A stretch of 64,000 bases of DNA from Piromyces finnis (taxonomy: Eukaryota; Neocallimastigomycota; Neocallimastigomycetes; Neocallimastigales; Neocallimastigaceae). This document shows positions 36,075-48,500 of this stretch, in pieces. The position numbers and the translations under genes are program-made. Numbering within the stretch: position 1 is the stretch's first letter; every line of letters starts with the position of its first letter. The DNA lies in the NCBI GenBank assembly GCA_002104945.1, contig MCFH01000011.1:124001-188000 (forward strand), given 5' to 3'. Under the pieces are notes generated by a model. That model searched no databases, had not been told where the DNA came from, and saw nothing but the letters and a program-made list of their open reading frames with translations.

Positions 36075-39000
36075 TCATGGGACAAAATTATGATCTCCAT
36101 TGGTTGCGCTGGCCCTCCTGGCCTGTCTTACTGTTTCTTCAGCATTGACGCTCTTGGATGTTGCTTCAAACCTTTTGAACATTGACCATTGCTGGCCAAT
36201 AGCAAAAGGCATGATTTTGGTTAGAAGTTCCGCGGTTACCGTCAAGAATGGTGTTCCTTCATTAGTACCAGATTGAATCTGACGCTTACAAAGTTCTTTC
36301 CATTCCCTTGAATTGTAATTGATATTGTTAAAACTTCTTCCCCCAAGAAGGAATTTAAATATTTTACTGCACACACTAGAATAATCATACACATTAATAT
36401 TCACCGGATTATTAGAACTATTACTATCATTAACTAAATTACTATCTAAATTAGAATTATTATCTTCACTATTGCTATCATTACTAATATTATTATTTCT
36501 ATTACTACTATTGTTATTATTACTATTGTTACTATTACTATTGTTATTATTACTATTGTTACTATTACTATTAATATTATTACTATCTCTACTGATATTA
36601 TCAATTTCATTATTATTGATAGGACTATTGGAATTACGTTGACTGAAAAAATTTAATAGCTGGACTATGGAATCATAATGTTTAATACGGATATCTCTAA
36701 ATGTTGGACAATCTAATAACCAATGTTTAATACTTTGATCTCCACACTTGCAACATGGACAGTAGTTAGGACAAACTGGATCAACAAATTTGGCAGCTTT
36801 GGCAACTCTAGCATCCAACTTGTATCCGCTTCTTGCTTTCAATAGCCAGTAGAAGCCATAGGCAAACTCTGGGTACTCATAACATAATTTAATAAAATCT
36901 TTAGTATCAATAAACTTATTATCATCATAATATTGCGCTTTGATTGAATTCCCTTTGAGATCTTTCCAATAAAAGTTTTTAACTGCTTTAACATCTCCAT
37001 GTTTCTTTAGTTTTTTATCAAGTGTCCTACTTGATTTGCACCACGTGTATTTTCTAAATTTAGGAATGTAATTGACAAGGTATGAGATAATACAATTTGA
37101 GTTTTTCCATTTGTTAAAACATCTAACCTGAGCTAATGCACATTTGGCTGACAATGGAGGAATATTCAAATCTTTTGAAATAGAGTATAAAGATATAAAC
37201 GATACAGCTTTATGAACTCCGGCAACCCATCGTATTCCTTTGTTAACATGCTTCTGTGCAATACTAGACCTGGCTTTGTTGGATCCAAGTAATGGTGCAA
37301 AGTATGAAACTCTGCTAATCACTTGTGAGTTAAGTACTAGCTTTTTGAAGGGAATAGGAATATTAGGATTTCTTAAGAATTTACTGACTGAAAAAAGCCC
37401 TTTCAAAACCTTGTTATTAAGAGCTTTAATAACTGGTTTAAGGGACAGATTCTTATCAAATGGAACACCAAGATAAGTATAACAATCAGTAGTTGGAATG
37501 GGTTGTCCTGCTAAGTAAAATGTTGGATCTCTCTTGTTCTGATTTTCTATTGATTCAGGACGAATCACCATCGTTGAACACTTCTGGATACCAAATTCCA
37601 TTTCATTATACAAGGCCCATTCATTAACTCTTCTAAGCATCTTTTTTAAGCATCCTCTTGTTGGAGCACAAATAACTATATCATCTGCAAAAAGTCCACC
37701 ACAGCATCGAGTGTCACCTAAACTGACTCCGAGATCTTCACACTCTTTAAATATATCATTAATAAAGAGATTAAAGAGAATAGGAGAAAGAGGGCATCCT
37801 TGACGGACTCCTTTCTTCACATCAAAAGATTTCGAGAATTGTCCATCTAATTTGACATTAGCCTTAGATGTTAAATATAAATTTTTGATGAATTGTAAAC
37901 TCTTACCTCGGATTCCTAAACAATCTAATTTATGGAGAATATTACCGATTGGGACTGAATCGTATGCTTTCCTGAGATCTAAAAAGGCCAAATATGTCTC
38001 TTTATTATCTAATTGACGTCTACGGCATATTTCTTGGATTGAAATGAAAAGACTAATACTTTCTTCCTTTTTTCGAAAACCAAATTGTTCAGGTCTAATG
38101 AAATTATTCTTTAGACCATATTCTGAGATTCTAGTGGTGACAATTTTGGAAATCAACTTAATACCATTATTGATAAGTGATATACCTCGATAGTTATCAC
38201 AATCTGTCAAATCTCCCTTCTTAGGAATAGAAACAATACTGGATTCATTCCATGAGTTGGGGAAGTCTCCATCCCAAATACGGTTGAATAATTTAAGAAT
38301 AAAATTTAAACCATAAGCATCATTATCTGAAGTGGTATTACCGGAAGAATTATTATCTGTAGCATTATTAGAATCATTACTTGATGGAATTAATGCTTTG
38401 TAAAATTCAATTGGAATACCATCCGGACCTGATGCTTTATAATTTGGAGTAGAGAGGATAGCTGACTTGACTTCATCAATACTAATATCTTGGTTGATAT
38501 CCCATTCATCAAGCATAGGGAGTGAAAAACGTTTATTCGTTGGTTCTTCATACCAATGCTCCAAATCAAGACTTACGCCACTTGGATCTGATGCAAGATT
38601 TTCGAAATGATCATGCCACACATCTAGTTGTTCTTCCGTAGCAACAACTAATTCTCCATTTTTATTTTTAATTGGTTGAGCAATAAAGAAAGAATCTTTT
38701 CCAATTTTTGCAGTTTTCTTGATCCATTTCCAGGCCTTCTTAGGATTATGACTCTTCATATACTCACATCCTGTTTTAATCCAATGAAGATATTCTTGTT
38801 TCCTAAATTCATTACATCTTTTGTGGATGTAATCAATGAGCTTACGGTAGATTTTAATTCTTTTAATAAATTCATCTATATCATAAATTCTTTCTTTTTT
38901 AAATCTCTTATACAACTTCATTTTGATTTTTTGGAGATTAAAAATTTGTTGTGAAATATGAAATGAAGACTTTATAACATTATTTGCTGAGGTAATACTG

Positions 39001-40601
39001 AGCTCGTCTGCAATTGAAAAAGCAGTTGAAGTAAACTCTTTGGAAAGTTCATCTGTAGAAACATTAGGATCGTTGAATTTTGCTGAAAGTATTTGGAATT
39101 TATTATGACTGAGAATAGATTCCTTTTCCTCAATACATTTTAATCTATTCCATTTCAGAATTTTCTTAGGAACATTAAAGTCATTAGAAAAATCTTCCAT
39201 AGGAATAATTTTACCATTAATAAGAAGTGGCTTATGGTCTGATACAGGATAAAAATTATTTATAAATGATCCTGAGTGAATAAGATCTTTCATCTTCGAA
39301 TTGATAAGAGCATGGTCAATGTCGGAAGATTGATCACCTCGAGTCCAAGAGATAGTAGACCCTCTAAGCGGAAGAATTTCCCAATCTCCTAATCCATTAG
39401 TTGATAACCAGTTGGATAATTTTACTTTAGACATATTAAAATCACCAACAAGAATCGATGGATGGGATGAATGAGTTTGTAACCACAAGCGAACTTCTAA
39501 CTTTGCATGATCAACATAGATGTTGTGATGACTATGAGGCATATAAACATTTCCAATCGAGCATTTGAATCTATTCCAGAGACTAAAAGTATAAATAGAA
39601 ATAATATACTTTCCAGAGAAGTTTTCAAGTGAGGCTTGACACGAATTGTGAAAACCTAAATATAAACCTCTCATTCCCGGAACTGATTCGTCAGCTTTCT
39701 TGAAAAAGTGTCTATAGTTTCGCAAAGTAACACGACAAGGATAATCTGTATTCGATCCAGAACCATTACCAGTTTCTTGGAAACATAAGAATAATGGTTT
39801 GAAAATAGCTGTGAAATAGCTAATACTATCTCTCTTTTCATGATTCCACCCATTGGTGTTCCAACTAAGACAAAAAGAAAAGTTATCAGGCTTGTTGGAT
39901 GAGGAAGAATCGTTGCTATTATTATTATTATTAAAGTCATCGTTATTAATGGATGATGCATCAGAGGAATAAGTAGAACTATTACTAGATGGCTGTGAAA
40001 CTGAAGAACTATCAACTATTGAACTGTTATCAGAGTTGATAGAACTATTAGAATTAATTGTTGAATGTTGAGATTGAAATTGTGTTTGCTGTAGATCTGG
40101 AATATTTTCATGATGGGAAACTTGTTGAAGATCCTGTTGAAGATCTTGTTGAAGATCGGATTGTTGATGAGATTGTTGAACTGATTGTTGAACTGATTGT
40201 TGAAATGATTGTTGAATAGAATGTTGATGTTTATTAGAAACTAAAATTTTACGTTTGAGAGTGGAAAAAGTGTATTTGTGATTCCTTCTACTACGAGCTG
40301 AAAAGGAAATTGAGGTAACTGAAAGTTTCTTCTTTAACATGTGTAAGATTTTAATACAATCTTTTGATGAACCATGAACCTTGACTAAGAAAAAGTGATC
40401 ATTGAAAGTCTGAAAATATTTAACACTAATAACTGAATTAAATTTATCTTCTAGAATAACCTCGAGTTTTTCCCATAGCATATTTACTGACCATGATCGA
40501 ATACCACGGATAAAGAAGGAGCGAATATCATCTAAGGGGATACCATAAGACCGGGTACCACGTCTGATATAATTCTTATCTTTAATATAAAGGACTGACA
40601 T
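36075..40601 (-). CDS. LINE polyprotein: endonuclease plus reverse transcriptase, 1508 aa
   Basis: One protein nicks the target and copies the element RNA. Residues 1-110 are basic and unrecognised. Residues 125-165 are Gln-rich QQS/LQQD repeats and 175-240 are Ser/Asn-rich. An apurinic-type endonuclease spans about 241-465, with CLSWNTNGWN, ILVGDFNMS near 383, SDIDHALIN, and SDHKPLL near 456. The reverse transcriptase spans about 740-1010, with YKASGPDGIPIEFYK, FRKKEES, AFLDLRKAYDSV, VRQGCPLSPILFNLFIND near 935, and FADDIVI near 972. After the thumb comes a Cys/His module near 1283 (CPCCKCGDQSIKHWLLDC), then an Asn/Ser-rich stretch (about 1327-1400) and a conserved tail. I see no RNase H. 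The domain order fits the endonuclease-bearing LINE group, but the clade cannot be fixed by eye. Confidence 0.93.
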   Translation of the reverse strand: MSVLYIKDKNYIRRGTRSYGIPLDDIRSFFIRGIRSWSVNMLWEKLEVILEDKFNSVISVKYFQTFNDHFFLVKVHGSSKDCIKILHMLKKKLSVTSISFSARSRRNHKYTFSTLKRKILVSNKHQHSIQQSFQQSVQQSVQQSHQQSDLQQDLQQDLQQVSHHENIPDLQQTQFQSQHSTINSNSSINSDNSSIVDSSSVSQPSSNSSTYSSDASSINNDDFNNNNNSNDSSSSNKPDNFSFCLSWNTNGWNHEKRDSISYFTAIFKPLFLCFQETGNGSGSNTDYPCRVTLRNYRHFFKKADESVPGMRGLYLGFHNSCQASLENFSGKYIISIYTFSLWNRFKCSIGNVYMPHSHHNIYVDHAKLEVRLWLQTHSSHPSILVGDFNMSKVKLSNWLSTNGLGDWEILPLRGSTISWTRGDQSSDIDHALINSKMKDLIHSGSFINNFYPVSDHKPLLINGKIIPMEDFSNDFNVPKKILKWNRLKCIEEKESILSHNKFQILSAKFNDPNVSTDELSKEFTSTAFSIADELSITSANNVIKSSFHISQQIFNLQKIKMKLYKRFKKERIYDIDEFIKRIKIYRKLIDYIHKRCNEFRKQEYLHWIKTGCEYMKSHNPKKAWKWIKKTAKIGKDSFFIAQPIKNKNGELVVATEEQLDVWHDHFENLASDPSGVSLDLEHWYEEPTNKRFSLPMLDEWDINQDISIDEVKSAILSTPNYKASGPDGIPIEFYKALIPSSNDSNNATDNNSSGNTTSDNDAYGLNFILKLFNRIWDGDFPNSWNESSIVSIPKKGDLTDCDNYRGISLINNGIKLISKIVTTRISEYGLKNNFIRPEQFGFRKKEESISLFISIQEICRRRQLDNKETYLAFLDLRKAYDSVPIGNILHKLDCLGIRGKSLQFIKNLYLTSKANVKLDGQFSKSFDVKKGVRQGCPLSPILFNLFINDIFKECEDLGVSLGDTRCCGGLFADDIVICAPTRGCLKKMLRRVNEWALYNEMEFGIQKCSTMVIRPESIENQNKRDPTFYLAGQPIPTTDCYTYLGVPFDKNLSLKPVIKALNNKVLKGLFSVSKFLRNPNIPIPFKKLVLNSQVISRVSYFAPLLGSNKARSSIAQKHVNKGIRWVAGVHKAVSFISLYSISKDLNIPPLSAKCALAQVRCFNKWKNSNCIISYLVNYIPKFRKYTWCKSSRTLDKKLKKHGDVKAVKNFYWKDLKGNSIKAQYYDDNKFIDTKDFIKLCYEYPEFAYGFYWLLKARSGYKLDARVAKAAKFVDPVCPNYCPCCKCGDQSIKHWLLDCPTFRDIRIKHYDSIVQLLNFFSQRNSNSPINNNEIDNISRDSNNINSNSNNSNNNNSNSNNSNNNNSSNRNNNISNDSNSEDNNSNLDSNLVNDSNSSNNPVNINVYDYSSVCSKIFKFLLGGRSFNNINYNSREWKELCKRQIQSGTNEGTPFLTVTAELLTKIMPFAIGQQWSMFKRFEATSKSVNAEETVRQARRASATNGDHNFVP

Positions 40602-41245
40602 GATAATAATTCTAATTAAAAAATATTGAATATAAAATAAATACTAATAAAAATTACAAATATAACGTATATGGAAAAAAATCTGTCTCTCTCTCTCTTC
40701 TTAAAAGTACTGGATAGTACAAAAATTGTTACGATGCTTTGTTTAAAGTTTCTTTTTTTTGAATTCTAGTTGTAAATTTTCTTTAAAAATTCTAGTTTTG
40801 GTTTGTTGTTAGTAAATTCGATTCGCTTTTTGACACTAAACTTGTTTGACTTTACTTTTCATTAAATATTTAAATTGGTAAAAAATTTGAATCAAGAATG
40901 TCGACACCAGAAAGCTTGTGAATAGTATTTTTACATGATGTAGAGTGAATCAGTCTCTTACAAGAAACAATACAACAATAGCTACATGAATATAAAAGTA
41001 CAATGCAAATGCTAAAGTTGACTACATTGGATTCTTACAAGAGAAGAGTAGTACTACATGAATACATGAATAAAAGAAAAAATACAGCAACAAAATGTAT
41101 TACTCTTCTAATTAAATACTATACAAACTTACCTGAAAAATCAAACATTCACTTATTCATCAAATACTTAAATTTGATGAATAAAATGTTTTTTAATCGC
41201 TCAGTACCATGAGCTTAGTCCTAATAATTTTCCCTTGAAGACTAA

Positions 41246-41604
41246 CCAAGCATCCATTGCGCAATGCTTGGATTTAATTCTTTCTACTCTCTCAGTACCA
41301 TGAGCATGAGTAGACCCCCTTGAGAAATTACATTTATTAAATAAATGAAGGCACATTCCTAAGAGGGCACCAAGCATCCATTGCGCAATACTTGGATTTA
41401 ATTCTTTCTACTCTCTCAGTACCATGAGCATGAGTAGACCCCTTGAGAAACTACATTTATTAAATAAATGAAGGCACGTTCCCAAGAGGGCACCAAGCAT
41501 CCATTGCGCAATACTTGATTTATTCTTTTACTCTCTCAGTACATGAGCATGAGTAACCCTTGAGAAACTACATTTATTAAATAAATGAAGGCACGTTCCC
41601 AAGA
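41246..41604 (-). repeat. Three 124-bp 5' UTR monomers (copy E)
   Basis: Units begin at 41246, 41370 and 41493. The third has several single-base losses relative to the others. Each carries ATTGCGCAAT (a palindrome) and a CTCATGCTCATGGTACTGAG stretch on the - strand. By analogy with the promoter monomers of mouse L1 this may be the promoter; that role is inferred. Confidence 0.9.
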
Positions 41605-41638
41605 ATGAGATAGATTGAAATTTTATTTATGCCTTCAA

Positions 41639-41642
<4 letters not shown>
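41605..41642. other. 38-bp orphan spacer between copies E and F
   Basis: Sequence not matching the LINE, lying between the 5' end of copy E and the poly(A) of copy F. It could be original host DNA, the only such piece inside the array, or filler added at the 5' junction. Confidence 0.6.
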
Positions 41643-41686
<44 letters not shown>

Positions 41687-44600
41687 GGCATCAAATATTT
41701 TAAACTTTATTATTAATTTAATTAAAATTATAATACATGTAATATAAAAATTAAAATAAAATAAAAATAAAAAAAATATGTTTAAATAACACAAATGAAT
41801 AAAAATTGGGTATAATGTATTCTAGTAATTTTAATTAAAGTAAGAAAGCCACTATCATACTAAAGTATAATAATTGTATTTGACTTCCAATGGGACACCG
41901 AGCCAAAGATCAAAATTTTATCATGGACAAAATTATGATCTCCATTGGTTGCGCTGGCCCTCCTGGCCTGTCTTACTGTTTCTTCAGCATTGACGCTCTT
42001 GGATGTTGCTTCAAACCTTTTGAACATTGACCATTGCTGGCCAATAGCAAAAGGCATGATTTTGGTTAGAAGTTCCGCGGTTACCGTCAAGAATGGTGTT
42101 CCTTCGTTAGTACCAGATTGAATCTGACGCTTACAAAGTTCTTTCCATTCCCTTGAATTGTAATTAATATTGTTAAAACTTCTTCCCCCAAGAAGGAATT
42201 TAAATATTTTACTGCACACACTAGAATAATCATACACATTAATATTCACCGGATTATTAGAACTATTACTATCATTAACTAAATTACTATCTAAATTAGA
42301 ATTATTATCTTCACTATTGCTATCATTACTAATATTATTATTTCTATTACTACTATTGTTATTATTACTATTGTTACTATTACTATTGTTATTATTACTA
42401 TTGTTACTATTACTATTAATATTATTACTATCTCTACTGATATTATCAATTTCATTATTATTGATAGGACTATTGGAATTACGTTGACTGAAAAAATTTA
42501 ATAGCTGGACTATGGAATCATAATGTTTAATACGGATATCTCTAAATGTTGGACAATCTAATAACCAATGTTTAATACTTTGATCTCCACACTTGCAACA
42601 TGGACAGTAGTTAGGACAAACTGGATCAACAAATTTGGCAGCTTTGGCAACTCTAGCATCCAACTTGTATCCGCTTCTTGCTTTCAATAGCCAGTAGAAG
42701 CCATAGGCAAACTCTGGGTACTCATAACATAATTTAATAAAATCTTTAGTTCAATAAACTTATTATCATCATAATATTGCGCTTTGATTGAATTCCCTTT
42801 GAGATCTTTCCAATAAAAGTTTTTAACTGCTTTAACATCTCCATGTTTCTTTAGTTTTTTATCAAGTGTCCTACTTGATTTGCACCACGTGTATTTTCTA
42901 AATTTAGGAATGTAATTGACAAGGTGTGAGATAATACAATTTGAGTTTTTCCATTTGTTAAAACATCTAACCTGAGCTAATGCACATTTGGCTGACAATG
43001 GAGGAATATTCAAATCTTTTGAGATAGAGTATAAAGATATAAACGATACAGCTTTATGAACTCCGGCAACCCATCGTATTCCTTTGTTAACATGCTTCTG
43101 TGCAATCCTAGACCTGGCTTTGTTGGATCCAAGTAATGGTGCAAAGTATGAAACTCTGCTAATCACTTGTGAGTTAAGTACTAGCTTTTTGAAGGGAATA
43201 GGAATATTAGGATTTCTTAAGAATTTACTGACTGAGAAAAGTCCTTTCAAAACCTTGTTATTAAGAGCTTTAATAACTGGTTTAAGGGACAGATTCTTAT
43301 CAAATGGAACACCAAGATAAGTATAACAATCAGTAGTTGGAATGGGTTGTCCTGCTAAGTAAAATGTTGGATCTCTCTTGTTCTGATTTTCTATTGATTC
43401 AGGACGAATCACCATCGTTGAACACTTCTGGATACCAAATTCCATTTCATTATACAAGGCCCATTCATTAACTCTTCTAAGCATCTTTTTTAAGCATCCT
43501 CTTGTTGGAGCACAAATAACTATATCATCTGCAAAAAGTCCACCACAGCATCGAGTGTCACCTAAACTGACTCCGAGATCTTCACACTCTTTAAATATAT
43601 CATTAATAAAGAGATTAAAGAGAATAGGAGAAAGAGGGCATCCTTGACGGACTCCTTTCTTCACATCAAAAGATTTCGAGAATTGTCCATCTAATTTGAC
43701 ATTAGCCTTAGATGTTAAATATAAATTTTTGATGAATTGTAAACTCTTACCTCGGATTCCTAAACAATCTAATTTATGGAGAATATTACCGATTGGGACT
43801 GAATCGTATGCTTTCCTGAGATCTAAAAAGGCCAAATATGTCTCTTTATTATCTAATTGACGTCTACGGCATATTTCTTGGATTGAAATGAAAAGACTGA
43901 TACTTTCTTCCTTTTTTCGAAAACCAAATTGTTCAGGTCTAATGAAATTATTCTTTAGACCATATTCTGAGATTCTAGTGGTGACAATTTTGGAAATCAA
44001 CTTAATACCATTATTGATAAGTGATATACCTCGATAGTTATCACAATCTGTCAAATCTCCCTTCTTAGGAATAGAAACAATACTGGATTCATTCCATGAG
44101 TTGGGGAAGTCTCCATCCCAAATACGGTTGAATAATTTAAGAATAAAATTTAAACCATAAGCATCATTATCTGAAGTGGTATTACCGGAAGAATTATTAT
44201 CTGTAGCATTATTAGAATCATTACTTGATGGAATTAATGCTTTGTAAAATTCAATTGGAATACCATCCGGACCTGATGCTTTATAATTCGGAGTAGAGAG
44301 GATAGCTGACTTGACTTCATCAATACTAATATCTTGGTTGATATCCCATTCATCAAGCATAGGGAGTGAAAAACGTTTATTCGTTGGTTCTTCATACCAA
44401 TGCTCCAAATCAAGACTTACACCACTTGGATCTGATGCAAGATTTTCGAAATGATCATGCCACACATCTAGTTGTTCTTCCGTAGCAACAACTAATTCTC
44501 CATTTTTTTTTTAATTGGTTGAGCAATAAAGAAAGAATCTTTTCCAATTTTTGCAGTTTTCTTGATCCATTTCCAGGCCTTCTTAGGATTATGACTCTTC

Positions 44601-45312
44601 ATATACTCACATCCTGTTTTAATCCAATGAAGATATTCTTGTTTCCTAAATTCATTACATCTTTTGTGGATGTAATCAATGAGCTTACGGTAGATTTTAA
44701 TTCTTTTAATAAATTCATCTATATCATAAATTCTTTCTTTTTTAAATCTCTTATACAACTTCATTTTGATTTTTTGGAGATTAAAAATTTGTTGTGAAAT
44801 ATGAAATGAAGACTTTATAACATTATTTGCTGAGGTAATACTGAGCTCGTCTGCAATTGAAAAAGCAGTTGAAGTAAACTCTTTGGAAAGTTCATCTGTA
44901 GAAACATTAGGATCGTTGAATTTTGCTGAAAGTATTTGGAATTTATTATGACTGAGAATAGATTCCTTTTCCTCAATACATTTTAATCTATTCCATTTCA
45001 GAATTTTCTTAGGAACATTAAAGTCATTAGAAAAATCTTCCATAGGAATAATTTTACCATTAATAAGAAGTGGCTTATGGTCTGATACAGGATAAAAATT
45101 ATTTATAAATGATCCTGAGTGAATAAGATCTTTCATCTTCGAATTGATAAGAGCATGGTCAATGTCGGAAGATTGATCACCTCGAGTCCAAGAGATAGTA
45201 GACCCTCTAAGCGGAAGAATTTCCCAATCTCCTAATCCATTAGTTGATAACCAGTTGGATAATTTTACTTTAGACATATTAAAATCACCAACAAGAATCG
45301 ATGGATGGATGA
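41643..45312 (-). mobile_element. LINE copy F: 5'-truncated with poly(A) tail
   Basis: Starts inside the endonuclease (HPSILVGDFNMSK) and ends with the normal 3' UTR and a 41-nt poly(A) (T-run 41643-41683). The truncated 5' end at 45312 abuts the poly(A) of copy G. In arrangement it repeats the E/D junction. Confidence 0.93.
41860..45312 (-). pseudogene. LINE polyprotein, frameshifted (copy F)
   Basis: The frame is broken into three pieces (41860-42687, 42684-44465, 44492-45312) by single-base losses. One is near 42751 (AGTTCAATAAAC against AGTATCAATAAAC). One is near 44505 in a T-run. One near 41926 removes the normal stop context, so the protein runs on past NFV. All differences are deletions, mostly in homopolymers. 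This may reflect uncorrected long-read errors rather than decay. Confidence 0.85.
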
Positions 45313-45575
45313 TTTTTTTTTTTTTTTTTTTTTTTTTTAACGGCATCAAATATTTTAAACTTTATTATTAATTAAATTAAAATTATAATACATGTAATAT
45401 AAAAATTAAAATAAAATAAAAATAAAAAAATATGTTTAAATAAACACAAATGAATAAAAATTGGGTATAATGTATTCTAGTAATTTTAATTAAAGTAAGA
45501 AAGCCACTATCATACTAAAGTATAATAATTGTATTTGACTTCCAATGGGACACCGAGCCAAAGATCAAAATTTTG

Positions 45576-48500
45576 TCATGGAACAAAATTATGATCTCCA
45601 TTGGTTGCGCTGGCCCTCCTGGCCTGTCTTACTGTTTCTTCAGCATTGACGCTCTTGGATGTTGCTTCAAACCTTTTGAACATTGTCCATTGCTGGCCAA
45701 TAGCAAAAGGCATGATTTTGGTTAGAAGTTCCGCGGTTACCGTCAAGAATGGTGTTCCTTCGTTAGTACCAGATTGAATCTGACGCTTACAAAGTTCTTT
45801 CCATTCCCTTGAATTGTAATTAATATTGTTAAAACTTCTTCCCCCAAGAAGGAATTTAAATATTTTACTGCACACACTAGAATAATCATACACATTAATA
45901 TTCACCGGATTATTAGAGCTATTACTATCATTAACTAAATTACTATTTAAATTAGAATTATTATCTTCACTATTGCTATCATTATAATATTATTATTTCT
46001 ATTACTACTATTGTTATTATTACTATTTTTACTATTACTATTGTTATTATTACTATTGTTATTATATATTGTTACTATTACTATTATGTTATTACTATCT
46101 CTACTGATATTATCAATTTCATTATTATTGATAGGACTATTGGAATTACGTTGACTGAAAAAATTTAATAGCTGGACTATAGAATCATAATGTTTAATAC
46201 GGATATCTCTAAATGTTGGACAATCTAATAACCAATGTTTAATACTTTGATCTCCACACTTGCAACATGGACAGTAGTTAGGACAAACTGGATCAACAAA
46301 TTTGGCAGCTTTGGCAACTCTAGCATCCAACTTATATCCGCTTCTTGCTTTCAATAGCCAGTAGAAGCCATAGGCAAACTCTGGGTATCATAACATAATT
46401 TGATAAAATCTTTAGTTTCAATAAATTTATTATCATCATAATATTGCGCTTTGATTGAATTCCCTTTGAGATCTTTCCAATAAAAGTTTTTAACTGCTTT
46501 AACATCTCCATGTTTCTTTAATTTTTTATCAAGTGTCCTACTTGATTTGCACCACGTGTATTTTCTAAATTTAGGAATGTAATTGACAAGGTGTGAGATA
46601 ATACAATTTGAGTTTTTCCATTTGTTAAAACATCTAACCTGAGCTAACGCACATTTGGCTGACAATGGAGGAATATTCAAATCTTTTGAATAGAGTATAA
46701 AGATATAAACGATACAGCTTTATGAACTCCGGCAACCCATCGTATTCCTTTGTTAACATGCTTCTGAGCAATCCTAGACCTAGCTTTGTTGGATCCAAGT
46801 AATGGTGCAAAGTATGAAACTCTGCTAATCACTTGTGAGTTAAGTACTAGCTTTTTGAAAGGAATAGGAATATTAGGATTTCTTAAGAATTTACTGACTG
46901 AGAAAAGTCCTTTCAAAACCTTGTTATTAAGAGCTTTAATTACTGGTTTAAGGGACAATTCTTATCAAATGGAACACCAAGATAAGTATAACAATCAGTA
47001 GTTGGAATGGGTTGTCCTGCTAAGTAAAATGTTGGATCTCTCTTGTTCTGATTTTCTATTGATTCAGGACGAATCACCATCGTTGAACATTTCTGGATAC
47101 CAAATTCCATTTCATTATACAGGCCCATTCATTAACTCTTCTAAGCATCTTTTTTAAGCATCCTCTTGTTGGAGCACAAATAACTATATCATCTGCAAAA
47201 AGTCCACCACAGCATCGAGTGTCACCTAAACTGACTCCGAGATCTTCGCACTCTCTAAATATATCATTAATAAAGAGATTAAAGAGAATAGGAGAAAGAG
47301 GGCATCCTTGACGGACTCCTTTCTTCACATCAAAAGATTTCGAGAATTGTCCATCTAATTTGACATTAGCCTTAGATGTTAAATATAAATTTTTGATAAA
47401 TTGTAAACTCTTACCTCGGATTCCTAAACAATCTAATTTATGGAGAATATTACCGATTGGGACTGAATCGTATGCTTTCCTGAGATCTAAAAAGGCCAAA
47501 TATGTCTCTTTATTATCTAATTGACGTCTACGGCATATTTCTTGGATTGAAATGAAAAGACTGATACTTTCTTCCTTTTTTCGAAAACCAAATTGTTCAG
47601 GTCTAATGAAATTATTCTTTAGACCATATTCTGAGATTCTAGTGGTGACAATTTTGGAAATCAACTTAATACCATTATTGATAAGTGATATACCTCGATA
47701 GTTATCACAATCTGTCAAATCTCCCTTCTTAGGAATAGAAACAATACTGGATTCATTCCATGAGTTGGGGAAATCTCCATCCCAAATACGGTTAAATAAT
47801 TTAAGAATAAAATTTAAACCATGAGCATCATTATCTGAAGTAGTATTACCAGAAGAATTATTATCTGTAGCATTATTAGAATCATTACTTGATGGAATTA
47901 ATGCTTTGTAAAATTCAATTGGAATACCATCCGGACCTGATGCTTTATAATTTGGAGTAGAGAGGATAGCTGACTTGACTTCATCAATACTAATATCTTG
48001 GTTGATATCCCACTCATCAAGCATAGGAAGTGAAAAACGTTTATTCATTGGTTCTTCATACCAATGCTCCAAATCAAGACTTACACCACTTGGATCTGAT
48101 GCAAGATTTTCGAAATGATCATGCCACACATCTAGTTGTTCTTCCGTAGCAACAACTAATTCTCCATTTTTATTTTTAATTGGTTGAGCAATAAAGAAAG
48201 AATCTTTTCCTATTTTTGCAGTTTTCTTGATCCATTTCCAGGCCTTCTTAGGATTATGACTCTTCATATACTCACATCCTGTTTTAATCCAATGAAGATA
48301 TTCTTGTTTCCTAAATTCATTACATCTTTTGTGGATGTAATCAATGAGCTTACGGTAGATTTTAATTCTTTTAATAAATTCATCTATATCATAAATTCTT
48401 TCTTTTTTAAATCTCTTATACAACTTCATTTTGATTTTTTGAAGATTAAAAATTTGTTGTGAAATATGAAATGAAGACTTTATAACATTATTTGCTGAGG

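Larger units (their letters stand above)
35792..41604 (-). mobile_element. LINE copy E: full-length and apparently intact
   Basis: The only complete copy: 5' UTR 40602-41604 (about 1 kb, three monomers), an uninterrupted ORF, a 239-bp 3' UTR and a 44-nt poly(A) (T-run 35792-35835). Total is about 5.8 kb. The intact frame and near-identity to the other copies suggest recent activity. There is a single ORF rather than the ORF1/ORF2 pair of many LINEs. Confidence 0.94.

Noticed and set aside
41003-41212. 69-codon + strand ORF repeated at 52111-52320
   Set aside because: Antisense to the LINE 5' UTR and disrupted in the equivalent part of copies B and G; no family resemblance.
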